DNA from: Enchytraeus crypticus
Lineage: Eukaryota > Annelida > Clitellata > Enchytraeida > Enchytraeidae
DNA: 64,000 nucleotides
Assembly: GCA_905160935.1 (NCBI GenBank)
Contig: CAJHZI010000382.1
Span: 309,501 to 373,500 of the forward strand
Direction: 5' to 3'
Shown piece by piece: positions 11,911 through 24,800 of this stretch. A program made the translations under genes and the position numbers. The notes beneath the pieces were generated by a model that was not told the DNA's origin, ran no database searches, and saw only the letters and a program-made list of their open reading frames with translations. Positions within the stretch are counted from its first letter, which is position 1; each line of letters opens with the position of its first letter.

Positions 11911-11951
11911 TACACTATACTGCATGCGTATATATTGTATATATTGAATAA

Positions 11952-11956
<5 letters not shown>

Positions 11957-12042
<86 letters not shown>
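11957..12042. repeat. (AT)n microsatellite
   Basis: Two (TA)n tracts separated by TGCAA; self-complementary overall. Confidence 0.95.
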
Positions 12043-12044
<2 letters not shown>

Positions 12045-12349
12045 GTATATCATGTTTATATTGTATATTAAATGCATGTACATGTATACATGTATATCTC
12101 ATGGCAATAGTTGAAGAATGAGTCTCATATTAAATGTCGTCATAAACCCATTAGCATAATTATGCTGTGTAATTTTCAATTCCGATATGTAGAAACACGT
12201 AATTACAGTTATAATTAAAATTAATTATACTTGATAATTATCGACTACAATAAGTTATGCTATATTTGAATCTACTTTCCGGACTCCATCAATTGGTAAC
12301 ATTATGAAATTATTTCAGAACCCTGAAATAATGTATTGCATTATCTGAT

Positions 12350-12482
12350 CTGGCTGGAGCCAGTGGCGATGTCGGTAAGATGTTCGACCGCGGATCAGTA
12401 TGTACGTGGTTCAAATCCTAGGCTCGCCCGTCACTGACTTCGCTTTCGAGTGAAGAAACTGACGTTAACATTAGCTTTTTAT
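12350..12482 (+). repeat. SINE-1 copy
   Basis: Full-length copy from TGGCTGGAGCCAGTGGCG to GACGTTAACATTAGC plus T run, with an intact B box GGTTCAAATCC. Confidence 0.9.
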
Positions 12483-12835
12483 AATCATTAGAATGACGAA
12501 TTCTATCATATATTAAAAACAGTACAATTTAAGACTCTTATCTTAAATAACTACTTCAAGTATCACGTTAGAGCCGCATATATATAAGTCAATGGCACTT
12601 ATTGTTTACAATCCCATCACTCGGTAGTGAAAATCGCTAAGGAACCGCGAAAATCTCCAGTAGACTTAATTGACAATAACAACAAATAAACGCTAAAAAC
12701 TGAGAGCGAATTTCTGTTCTCTTCCGCATCTGTAGGCCAACATTCTCAAAATACATCTGTGCGTGTACTTAATCCTGCAGTGGTGGCTATAATCACTAGG
12801 ATATAATCTAGGAAGCAAAAAAGTAAAACACGCAT

Positions 12836-13060
12836 AATAGTGAAATGATCAACTGTGTTGATATCTATCACTTTTTAATACCACATGTTTAAGCCGTTAG
12901 GCAATTTATTTCATTTTCCGTGTAACTAGTCCAGTGAATGTTCGAGATTTTACTCTCAGATCAGCGCGGCTGGGATTCGAACCCACGAGGGTTCAATTCA
13001 CCTCAGAATCTGTCATTTAAAACTTCATGACGTTACCCCAAAGCTATTGAGACATTCTGA
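12836..13060 (-). repeat. SINE-2 copy (tRNA-derived)
   Basis: On the minus strand an A-box-like TAGCTTTGGGGTAACG and a B box GGGTTCGAATCCCAGC are followed by a body containing GATAGATATCAACA and GTTGATCATTTCA. The same body occurs at 34450-34662 and 41690-41925, so it is a real dispersed family of about 215-235 bp. Confidence 0.8.
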
Positions 13061-14200
13061 AACTATTAATTAAATACTTTTCTCCCTAGAATGCACAAAA
13101 CTTTCTGTGTTAAGTAATCGATTAGAAGAGTGTTTCTTTTTGGCCACGTTTGCATAGAACTTGGGAGTGAAGGCTCACATCTCCACGCCCCACGCCGCTA
13201 TTTACTATCGCCACCTAGAAATAGTGCAGGTTTCGCTTTTACCATCCGTTTCAATCGATTTAAGTGCGCATATAAGTGTAGTTTACCTGAAAGCAATGCA
13301 TATATCGGAAGAAAGTTTACTAGATCTTGCCAGTGCGTTGCAAGCATTTGCTCATTTTGAGTCTTTTAAATTGGATAAAATTACATCAGAAGGTTTCTCT
13401 GTCTAGCTAATATGAATGGCACATATTAGGAAAATTTAAAATCTTAATTTGCGTAAATTTTAGGCAATATTAATATTAAGTCAATATTAATGACAGCAAA
13501 TGACTGCTTCGTGCTGCTGTAGTCTCTCCATCATGCCTAGAGGATGCATTTTAAAGCTGTCAAATAATGAAAATCGATAATTATTTTCTTGACTGGAGAA
13601 AAGGAAATATACCATTCCCGTCATGGAGACTTTATTTCTCTGGATTATTCTCCCTCTGGACTCTATCAAGTAAGCAATTATAGAAAACATAATTATATTG
13701 ACTAAAGTGTGTTTAATTTCGATAATATATTTGAAAATTTTGTTATATTTCTAGCAGTTATTATGCACTTTAGCCTTAAATTAAATTTGCTGCTGAAATT
13801 AAATTTCTTAATAAATTTGCCTTTCTTAGAAATGAAATAACTTTCTAGACAGTAAATATTTGTTCCATCCAATATATAGTTCAGATATAATTTTTATACA
13901 TTATAATACCCCAAAAATTGTATAAATTTCACTTTGAGAATTGTCGAAGTTAAAGGGATTTCAGTTGAAGGGTGTATTTTTGTCCCAATCTGCATAAGTA
14001 AAGCTTTTTTCTACGGACCGCTCGGTTTTTTATCTCTCTCATCAATCAATCTAATTCTAAGAGTTACTGACATCGCCTTCAGTTTAGGAATCGGCCGTTA
14101 AATCTTCATTGTAGAATAATTAATAACACTCGATTTTATCTTCCTAATGCTTTCAAGATGTGACGTTGAAAATAAAGAAGTTCCTGCAATGTAGAGTGTT
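13061..14200. other. Spacer without recognised gene
   Basis: Short ORFs exist (for example 13161-13406) but none shows a domain, signal peptide or matching splice sites. The unidentified first exon of the fibulin gene could lie here or up to 16.1 kb. Confidence 0.35.
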
Positions 14201-14311
14201 GGTGCAGAGGCAGTTAACACGAGATGAGAACTACGGTATTAAAGGAAAAGAAAAACTAGGAAGCAAGGAAAGGGTTAGAGCTAGACGAAGACGAGGAATG
14301 CTGGACTATTT
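14200..14311 (+). mobile_element. Degenerate LINE-B C-terminal fragment
   Basis: The translation KGKEKLGSKERVRARRRRGM resembles the LINE-B segment [19 protein letters not shown]-1 copy abuts it. Confidence 0.35.
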
Positions 14312-14442
14312 AATAAAAGCTGGTAAAGCTAAGGTTAGCGTCAATTTCCTCACTCGAAAGCGATGTCAGTGACGGGCGAGCGCAAGATTTGAACCTGCAC
14401 ATACTGATCCGCGATCGAGTGTATTACCGACTGGCTCCAGCC
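14312..14442 (-). repeat. SINE-1 copy
   Basis: Minus-strand copy from ATAAAAGCTGGTAAAGC to the head complement; about 15 bp of the head are deleted. Confidence 0.8.
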
Positions 14443-14809
14443 AGTGGCGAAGTAATAATAAATTCATATACAATTAATAATACTCGATTATATCTGCCTA
14501 ATGATTTCAAGATGTGATGTTGAATATATAGAAGTTAACATTAGCTTTTATACATAGATTAAAAGTAGGTCTGAGGATGGAATTGATTGGAAGAGTTGTA
14601 TTACGTCGTATTACTGAAAGGCAATACACCGAGTGGGATAAGAAACGATAGACATCTTCACGTATGATCACATCGCTAAAGCGTTTGTTTAATTTCTTAT
14701 AAGCGAAACTATACTAGATCTAGGTCAATTAAAATGAATCTTGCTACTCCACAGCAGTCTTAGGCAAAATAAATAAAATGTATGCTAGCTCTCTCATCCT
14801 AGTATTCTG

Positions 14810-15000
14810 CAAGGTGGCAGGTTCAAGGCGCATTAATTCTTAATTACACCTTAATGTAACTTTTTGCCTTGGAATAATATGACTTCTGATGTGGTTTTCC
14901 GTTACCTTCCTCATTTCTTGCTCAGTAATTTATTACGAAACGTGTAGTTTGCAGTTGATCTATTCCTCAGTGATCCAGGCACTACACGGGTAATGTATGC
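14810..15000. repeat. Repeat family D (unclassified)
   Basis: Shares CTGCAAGGTGGCAGGTTCAA, ATGACTTCTGATGTGGTTTT, CCGTTACCTTCCTCA and TTCCTCAGTGATCCAGGCAC with 20945-21305, 29205-29470 and 56870-57010. The origin of the family is unknown. Confidence 0.6.
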
Positions 15001-15267
15001 TAGAAAGTCTATAATTATTTTCACGATGACGATCGTATTTCATAAATTCGCAGACACCAATACATAACCCTTGACCGTGAAAATCTATTTTCAATCTGTA
15101 AACAATTTAGACCGGATGTTAATTCACCAGTATATGATAGACTGGTGCCGCACTATATGATTATACCAGTACCATAGTAGATTGGTACCAGTCGACTCTC
15201 ATCTCGATTTTTGTAACCAATTAATGGAACCAGAAATTACTCGTTCATCGCTGCGTATAATTAAAAA

Positions 15268-15402
15268 AGGTAATGTAAAGCTAATGTTAACGTCAGTTTC
15301 CTCACTCGAAAGCGATGTCAGTGACGGTCGAGCCCAGGATTTGAACTCCGTACATACTGATCCGTGGTCGAATATTTTACCGACATCGCCACTGGCTCCA
15401 GC
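15268..15402 (-). repeat. SINE-1 copy
   Basis: Minus-strand copy with tail GCTAATGTTAACGTCAG, body CACTCGAAAGCGATGTC and head complement ACATCGCCACTGGCTCCAG. Confidence 0.85.
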
Positions 15403-15829
15403 AAGTGTATACATGTAAATTTATATACATGTATACCGAAAACATTTCAAGCCGATAGAATTCTGTACAGCAAGGTTATGATGTTCCTTACTGTTACTTT
15501 AAACTTGTCTTTGAGTTCGTAACTCAGAATAAATTCATGCAGAAATGAAAGTTATAATCTGTAAATAATCTGTTTTTGAACGTATTTTGCTGGCTAAATT
15601 GTCCTGGTCTGTTTTCCAATTGACATTTTTCTCTAATTGTGTATTTTCTGCAGCACTGTTTAATATCTATGTTTGTATGCGTGATGTAAGGGCTATCATG
15701 CTTGCATTAAAATTGTAGTATCTGACAATAATGTCAATCAATGAATCAATGAAGCAATTAATCAATGAGATTTTTTTCTTTCATTTGTGTTGCGTAATGT
15801 GTGTTGTGTTGTGTCCGCGTTGTTTGAAG

Positions 15830-16087
15830 AATTGACAAACCGGTGACTGAACGTGTCGTAGAGCGTCTAAAGCACTAAGATCTACATCAACGTCAGAAAA
15901 GGCATTCGGTTGGTGAGCGCCTAGGCTCCAGAAATTGCTACAAAAATTTAAAGGAATGAAAAAATTTCAAATAGGGGATTGGCTGATGGATTATATTTTG
16001 TAGGGCAGAGAGGATTTGAGAGTCTATTCGTATCACGATCCTATTTAAACTGAGATTCAAGGGAAGAAGAAGATGATGATGATAATG
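15830..16087 (+). repeat. SINE-3 copy with (GAT)n tail
   Basis: The most complete copy of a family of about 260 bp. The head contains AACGTGTCGTAGAGCGTCTA, the middle CCTAGGCTCCAGAAATTGCT and the end GAGAGTCTATTCGTATC, then GATTCAAGG and a (GAT)n tail. Parts recur at 17950, 25955, 36593, 40905 and 42745. Confidence 0.7.
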
Positions 16088-16149
16088 CGTTTCGTAATGT
16101 TCAAGATATCATAGAAGAAATTATGCTGACTGGTATATTGGTTGTTTAG

Positions 16150-16843
16150 TAGCTGGACGGGTGACAACAGAAGAGTCGAAGAACCTAGTTGATCGATGCT
16201 GCACCTCAGGAAGGCAATGGTACAACGACAATCCTCACAGACTCTGTGAATCTCTGACGTCTGTGCCTCTCGATGTGGTTGAACGAGAGGACGTACTAAC
16301 GTGCCAATCTGTAAGAAACATCTGCTGCTTAACATCAAGGTCAGAGGCTCAGTGTCTGATCGGTAGAAAAGTCGCCGTCACTGAGGCTGACTGCTCCAGT
16401 CTCGGCAATCAGGGTGATGTAGCCAAGGTGAGTCACTAAATATAACACAATGAAAATTTTGTTTAACGTCCGTTTCTCACGCAATGACAGTCTCTGAAAG
16501 ATATTTAATGGATCATTAGTTGTACGATTCAAATATATTGCTCTCCCCGTCGCTGATATGATATCGCGTAAGAAATCGACATTAAACTTGACTTTTTGCA
16601 TTCTAAGAAATAGGAAGAAGAGTTGGATAGGACACATTCTAAGGGGGGAAGCTCTATTAAGAGAGGTCTTAGAAGATAGAATAGAAGGAAAAAGTGGCAA
16701 AGTCAGGCCGAGATTAGTTATGTTAGATGATTTAAAGACCTACTCATATGTGGAAATGAACAGGAAGGCGGAAGACAAAATTAATTAGAGTGGATGCGTT
16801 ATGTAATTTATATACCAAGGACCTGCCGGTAGGCAGTGCACTA

Positions 16844-16886
<43 letters not shown>

Positions 16887-19800
16887 GGCCAGATAAATTG
16901 TATAATTTGTATAATGGACTGGAACAAGATCATCGCCCTACCTTACAACTAAGCATTTGTTACATGACATGCTTATTTTGAGCATGAATTATTTTGCTAA
17001 TAATTATATAGACTCCAGATTCCTCCCAGATTCAGAATCGAATGTAGTTGCGCACATATGTTCTCTGACCTTGCCTTTAAGTTACGCAATCTGGTTGTAA
17101 GTCTTAGACAAATATGTTCTATCAAAGTCTACGGATTCAGTTAGATACCTAAATAGCTCGCCTACTCGACTAATATTCAACAAACCACGTATCAATGGCA
17201 AAAGATCTCAAGGGCAAAACAGTTGGACATAGTGCACGGGCACCTAATGAAACGTGCAAGTAGGCCTAATTCCCCAGCAAGCAACTAATGATGTGTTGCA
17301 ATTCAATCCGATGATTTTCATTAAAATCTTATAAATAAACCTCTATATTCAAGGAATCGTGTAGGAATAGAATGTGTAGAATCGTGTATCGTGTAGGAAT
17401 GTTGCGGGTGCTGTCAACTGGGACTGATATGGAGGAGGAGGAGATTTCCCTGCGAGCTACCGGATAGGCTGCACACCAGTCTCCAGTGTCATGTGACCTT
17501 CAGCGAGTGTTGTCATGGACTTCCTATCGACGAGCCTCAACAAAATTCCCGAAGTAAGAATAAATAATTAATAAATAATAAAGATTTAACGTCCGTTTCC
17601 TCATACAAGGGTGATATTAGGTACGTCTCTACAACACATAGGGTCTATCACTACAGATCAATTCACCCAGACCAAGCCGCAAAAGAAATGTGCTGAGGAG
17701 AAGTAAGGTCATAAACGAAAGCCGGTCCGGTGATCAAAAATGGTCAGGATAGAGCGGGTATGTCTATGATGGGAAAAGGTAAGTCTTAAACTTACTATAG
17801 AAAGTTGAAAGAGAAGAACAAGAGCGAAGTTGAGTAGCTCCAGAGGTCCAGCGCAACAAAATTCCCGCAGTAAGAATTCAATAAGTAGTATATATATCAT
17901 CATCATCGTCGTCGTCGTCGTCGTCATCGTCATCGTCATCGTCGTCGTCGTCATCATCATCATCATCTTCCCTTAAATTTCAGTTTATCCGGGGTCGGTA
18001 TACGAATAGACTTTATCCATTCTTTTAAGTTTTCGTAGCAGTTTCCTTTTTTATGTCTCTTTTTACGACACGTGCGTATATACACGGTTGGTGTATCTTA
18101 AAGCAACCAGGACACAATACAGGGAATACTTTGTATGTACAGTATATACACTGAAATATATTTAAAGAGTTTCAATGCTCGAACTGAGCAGAAGCTAATA
18201 ATTTGGTCGGCTTCCTGGCAAAACCGTTTGAGAAGCAGGTATGTTGAAACAAAAATATGAACTTATTCGTTATTTTGTCATCTAAATATTATCCAGACAC
18301 ACAATTGTCCCAATATTCCTGGCTATAGTGAGTGGAACAACTGCTAATTGCTACTTCAGTAGATTTTGGGGATTTCGCAGCTATTCTTTAAATATTAGCC
18401 AGATTTTAAATCATGTATACAGTAGATTGGGAAAATTGAGTCACACGAACTTAAGATCGTCGGTTTATATATCGCTATTTAAGCTAACGATGAGTTGCTT
18501 TTAACTACCTAGTCCTAGTCAAATCACAGAAATGCATATGCCTATTGCAATAAGAAAAACGAAAAAAACAAGCTTATGAACAGCAATACAGTGAAACTAC
18601 ATGTACGTCAAAATAGCGTTTAGTTTTGCACTCGCTTAGAAGCTAGAGTTTTAAATAGTGCATGATATTTATGGCAACAGCCCCAGGGTCTGAACCGTGC
18701 GGAGAAGGCAATCCGTGTGAACACCTGTGCGCAGTCTTCAACTCCTCCACGCGCTGCGCCTGTCGTGACGGATACCGCCTGCTCGACGACGCTTCCACGT
18801 GTCAGGGTACGTCTAGCGCCGTTATGTCAACATTTCAATGAACTCCCGTGAAATCTTATTTATCCTAGAGAACGGTACTTTTGATGTACAAAATCTAGAT
18901 AAAATTATGGATAGTGATGCCAGTGTCGATGTCGGTAAGATACTCGACCGCTGATCAGTATGTGCGGGATTCAAATACTGGGATCGCCCGTCACTGTCAT
19001 CGCATTCGAGTAAGGAAACTGACGTTAACATTAGCTTTACCAGCTTTTATAGGAAGGAATGATAGAGTGCAAGCAGGAAAATAGTGCAAATTGAACAAGG
19101 ATATCAAGGAAATGAATACGTTTAAAAAATGTCAATTGTAACTGTAGGTGATATAGCGCTACTGATGGAGCATTCCCGTTACTTTTAGGCAGCGATTTTC
19201 CTTCAATAGACTCTATTTTAATCTTTGCACTTTCTTTCATCTTACTCTGGCTGGAGCAGCCAGTGGCGATGTCGGTAGGATGTTAAGACATCGATACCAA
19301 CTACGGATAAATACATGTGGGTATAAATCCGTGGCGCGACCGTCAAAATGATATCGCTTTCGTGAGATAAAACTGACATTCTCTCTCTGTTAGTGCACTG
19401 CCTACTGGCAGATCCATGGTACATAACGCCTCCACTCTTCTCTGTCTTCCGCCTTCCTCTTCATTTCAACATATGAGTGGGTCTTTAAATCATCTAACAT
19501 ACCTAATCTCGGCCTGCCCCTGCCTCTTTTTCCTTCCATTCTTCCTTCTATGACCTCTTTTAATAGACCTTCCCCCCTTAGAATGTGTCCTATCCATCTC
19601 TTCTTCCTATTCCTTAATGCATTTATCAACTGTCTATCTGTGCCAACTCTCTCCAGGACTCCTCGTTTGTAACCCTTTGAGTCCAGCTAATCCTCTCCAT
19701 TCTTCTCTAAATGCACATTTCCTATGCCTCCAGTTTCCTGATATCTTCCTTCCTTAAGGTCCATGTTTCACATCCATGCAATAGCGTGGTCCAAACAAAA

Positions 19801-21465
19801 GTCTTCACTATCTTTATCTTTGTGTCTTTCTTTAGACTTTTTGTTAATAGTTCTTTTCTACTACCAAAGGCCGCTTTTGCTTGTGCAATCCTACTGCATA
19901 TTTCCGTCTCACATTTCCCTTCATCGGTTATAGTATGACCCAACTATTTGAAACTCCTTACCTGTTCCAATTTCGTACCATTTATTTTGATATTAACTCC
20001 ACCTTTATTATTGGACACTCTCATAACCTTGGTCTTTTTTATACTAATCTTCATGCCATATCTTAGGGCCGTATCATTCAGCCTATCCATTATCTTCTGC
20101 AATCCAATCTTGCTGCCCGCTACCATTCCTTGATCTAAGCAAAACTGACATTAACAAAGGATTTAAGCTTTTAAGCCTTCTTTGCACTCACATTCATCGG
20201 TGCTAATTAATCGCATTTATGATTTCTTTCTAAACATATAAAACACATGCAAATGTAATTGTGCATTATTTTAAAGACACGGTAACCTTGTTCCTGCATT
20301 CTAATTCATTTATATCCACTATGCAAAACAAAGGAATATAAGTAGGTCGATATCACGAATGAAACAGTGATTATCTTTGAAATGAAGAGGATTTTCCATG
20401 AAGAATCAATTAATTTAATTTTGTTTAATTGAGCTTAAACGTATTTAAAATTATTACAAATTATATTCTCCGAATATATTTAAGTTAAAAAAGATAGACT
20501 GCTATAAAACTTTGCGAATTCTTCTATCTATCCGAAATACGATTTAAAACTAAGGTAAAGTTTAACTTTTTTGTTTATTACGTCAAAATCCGTGTTAACT
20601 TTGACGAGAAAGGAGAATAAGGTTAACCGGAAACGCAAATATTTTGACTTCCTGTCGAGTCGAGTGATTGTATTGTGTTACGTTGTTTTGCAACCCTAGA
20701 TGTGCGCATCACTATAGCGCAGACGTCATTATTCTATTTTCCAGCAATTGTGATGAGAACCCGAAGCTGTAATAGAATTAGCGTGTAAAACTAAAAAGCT
20801 AATGTTAACGTCAGTTTCCTCACTCGAAAGCGATATCAATGACGGGCGAGCCCAGGATTTTAACCCTGCACATACTGATCCACGGTCGAGTATCTTACCG
20901 ACATCGCCACTGGCTCCATATGGTCTGGCTCCAGAGTCTTCTACTTCAGTCCACTGTAAAGTGACAGGTTCAAGGTACATATTCATACTCAAAGTCTGTT
21001 TTTTCGCTCCATAAGAGCACTCATTAGATCAACAAGTTAATCTCTTTACAAAGTCTATGCCTTATCCATACCTTATGTAGCCTATAGATTGGGAAAAATA
21101 TGGCTTCTGAGGTGATTCCCCGTTGCCTTCCTCAGTTAGGTGGATTAATTATCATTTAATCCTGGGGGAAAATATTTCATGGTGAGGTGAGTCCCCTCTT
21201 TCCATCCTCAGCCTGCTTTAGTCGCCTCTTACGTACACGCGGCATATTGTTTGCGGTTGCCCTATTCTGCAGTGGTCCAAGCACACCCGAGCACAACACG
21301 TACTCCAGAGTATGCTTTAAATAAAAGCTCTACTAAATAACATGGCGTTAGTTCTTAATGAGATGATTGAGATTCAAGAGTAGGTGAAAGTGAATTTAGG
21401 AATAGTACTATAAGGAGATTTTTAAATATTCACAACTATTAGGAAATTAATTCGCAAATGCGATG

Positions 21466-21519
<54 letters not shown>

Positions 21520-21754
21520 GAAGTAATATATATATAAATATATATATATATTATATATATATTACATTATATATTATATATATATATATGCATTATATAT
21601 TATGTTATGTATATATATATACATGTATATTACTTCGTATATATATATATATTACTTCGTATTTGCGAATTAATTTCCTAGTAGACGTGAATATTTAAAA
21701 ATCTTTTTATAGTATTATTCCTAAATTCACTTTCACCTACTCTTGAATTTATCA

Positions 21755-21803
<49 letters not shown>

Positions 21804-21804
21804 A

Positions 21805-21851
<47 letters not shown>

Positions 21852-24800
21852 ATATATTGTACATGTATATAGTATATGAAACATTAGTCTCTACCGCAAG
21901 GTATTTGTATATTTTCCGTTGACTTCTATCAATCCTTTGGTGGGCATCAGTGAGTTAACTTGGATGAACCAAGTGCTGCATGTTATTGAATTATATCATA
22001 CACTAAGAAGACGGTTTTATATTTTCTAGAAATTTAATTATGATCCTGTTGTGTAATTCTTCATAAACGTTTAGTTACTATCAGTCAGTACAAAATGGGG
22101 TTTTCTCCTCCATCAATATGGAACTCTCTGGCGCTTCGAGCTTGTAATTGTATTGGTACTTACCTTGGCAAGCTAAAAACCCATCTCTTACCGCCATAGG
22201 TTTAAATTCTGACCCGCTTGCCTTGGATCTTGGACTTGCACTGTTGTGATCTCGCTTTCTCGTGTGGTCTCTGTGTACTCAGTGGTCATCGTGCGGTGTT
22301 TTGGCGCCTGTTTGTGTAGAGTCTGCAAGAGACGTCCCTGACATTGCCTTATGGCGAGGAACCGGACGTTAAATTCTTATTGATTGATTGATTGAATGAA
22401 AAAGGCCTGTGAAATATAACACTGATGATCAAAAATAGAGCTATTTTTAACTTATGCTTGATATCTCCAATATTCATTATATTCCTTGCTCACAATGTCT
22501 AGTTTGGTGGTCAATTAAATTAAAGATGAGCATTTGTAGTATCCAATACTACAATTTGAATAGGTTGATTATAGGTTTGAGAGATTAAACTTAAGCCCCG
22601 ATGAAAATTACTAGGTTATAAAACCCTTTCTCTGTCCTAAATAAATAATAAAGTAAATCAAAAACAAAGGTTGTGTAACATTTCTATGCCATTATTAGAT
22701 TAACATTATAAAGTTAACTCTTTATGCAATCTTCTCTCTGTTTCAAATATTCTCACAACACTGGGAAGACGTTCATCCTCTTATGAAGCACCCATGATCT
22801 GGAACTTTTAAGCTACTTAACTTCGCTCTTGTTCTTCTCTTCAACTTTCTCTGGCAAGCTCAAGACATCTTTTACCACTATAGGTATACTCCATCTATCC
22901 TGACCATTTTTTGATCACCGACTTTCATTTTAGGATCTTAATTCTCGTCAGTACATTTCTTTTGCAGATTGTTCTGAGTAAGTTGATCTTAAGCGATGAG
23001 GTCTGTGAGGACGTTCCAGACATCATCCTTGGATGAAGAAAGGGACGTTAAACCTTTATGATTATATTTACAATTGCTTATAAATAGACGTAGATGAATG
23101 CCTCGAAGGCGGTCAGACCTGCGGCAAGGCTGAGCGGTGTGTGAACACTATGGGAGGATATCACTGCTCTCCACATGACGAGCTGGATGAGTCGAGTCCT
23201 GAGGTATTGAACGATTGCAGCCAGGGATTTGCCTGGAATAGACTGGAAAACAGATGTGAAGGTACTGCAATAATTAGGTTGTTTAAGAAATATAATACTT
23301 TATATCGAGAAAGCAGACTTTAAGTATGAATATGTACCTTGAACCTGCCACTTGGCAGTGCACTGAAGAGGAGAATACTTTATACTATAATGCCTTTTTA
23401 TTGATTAGCAATTGTTTCATTCTTTATATGAGTAATAGTTATGCTATATGGTAAATATACGTTCTAGAGAATTTTGCAATTTATGGGACATTAAGTAGTT
23501 GAATTAAATTATCTTTTATTAGCTATTTAATTTGTTAGCCTATCTAACTGAGATTACGCTCTTTTGTAATAACCCTCTTCATGATGTTTAAGTATTTGCA
23601 TATTATATTTCATTTTGTTCAGTCATATTTGTGCTGATCTCTCTCTGTGTCTTAGTTCACTGCCTACTGGCAGGTCCATGGTATATAACTCCTTCAATCG
23701 TCCTTAACTTCTGTTTTCCTGTTCATGTCTACCTACGAGTGGATCTTTATAAAATCTATAACATTCATTTTGATATACCGTTATTCTTCGTGGGATTCTG
23801 CTTTGACGAGGTGGCCCTATTCCTGCTTCAGCTTCGACTAAAATTTACTGGACAGGGGCATCATTCCCTGAGAAAGCAATCCTGTTTACCAGTGCTGATA
23901 TTAACCAAAATGTCAATAGTTTCAAACTTTTGTCATCGATGAAGAATTCAGGCAGGATTAGACATGGAAATAATAATAATAATAATAAAGATTTAACGTC
24001 CGTTTCCTCATACAAGAATGATGTCAGGGACGTCCCCCATCACATGACACTATAAATCGATTCACACCAAACGATCTGAAAAAACACGTGCTGAAGAGAA
24101 ATGAAAGATCCTAAACAGTGCCGGTCCGGTGATCAAAAAAACACTCAGTCAAGATTAAATAAAATCTATAGTGGGAAGAGATGTGCTTTCAACTTACAAC
24201 GGAAAGTTGGAATAGTAGAACATGAGCGAAGACCAGATATTTGATCAAATAGATATGTAATATGCCAGTAGTATATTGTGAGTATTAAATAAGAATGCAA
24301 CAATTGAAATATCTTAATAATTACTAAACATTAAGATATGGTCGAGCTTACTTTGGCTCAAAGACTTGCCAATGGCGAGGCGAGCGATGCATTTGAACCC
24401 TAACCTGCACCTCCGTAGTCGGACAGCCCAACGATCATACCACTTTCAGTCCTTTTATTACTGCAACTTGACCGATTTATTTCTGGATCGTTTTGTTACT
24501 ATAATGCAATGATCAGATTATTGTTTATGATATATATAGTCACATTTAAATTTGCACGCTAACGCTCTTGTAGACATAGACGAATGCGTGCTGGGCATTC
24601 ACACGTGCGACACCTCTGATGAGTACTGTAAGAACGTTGAAGGGTCATTTCAGTGCGTCCCGGGATCGGAGGACTACTACTACTACTATCTGGAGTACGA
24701 AGCTCTGAAAGGAGATGATTCGACTGAGTCCGAGTACGACTCTGTGGAGGAGACGAGGACTTTTCCAGATCAGAACTTGCTCACCACAAGCACTGGGTCA

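Noticed and set aside
11892-12114. Tyr/Ile-rich reading frames on both strands
   Set aside because: Translation of an (AT)n tract.
13161-13406. ORF of 81 codons considered as first fibulin exon
   Set aside because: No signal peptide and no phase-1 donor that would join the exon at 16150.
16057-16338. Minus-strand ORF of 93 codons
   Set aside because: It is the antisense shadow of fibulin exon 1.
16430-17396. Direct joining of fibulin exon 1 to the EGF exon at 18681
   Set aside because: The phases disagree (0 to 1). The intermediate exon 17397-17553 solves this and encodes the expected anaphylatoxin-like Cys pattern.
17709-17966. Met/Thr-rich minus-strand ORF
   Set aside because: Translation of a trinucleotide tract and LINE-A sequence.
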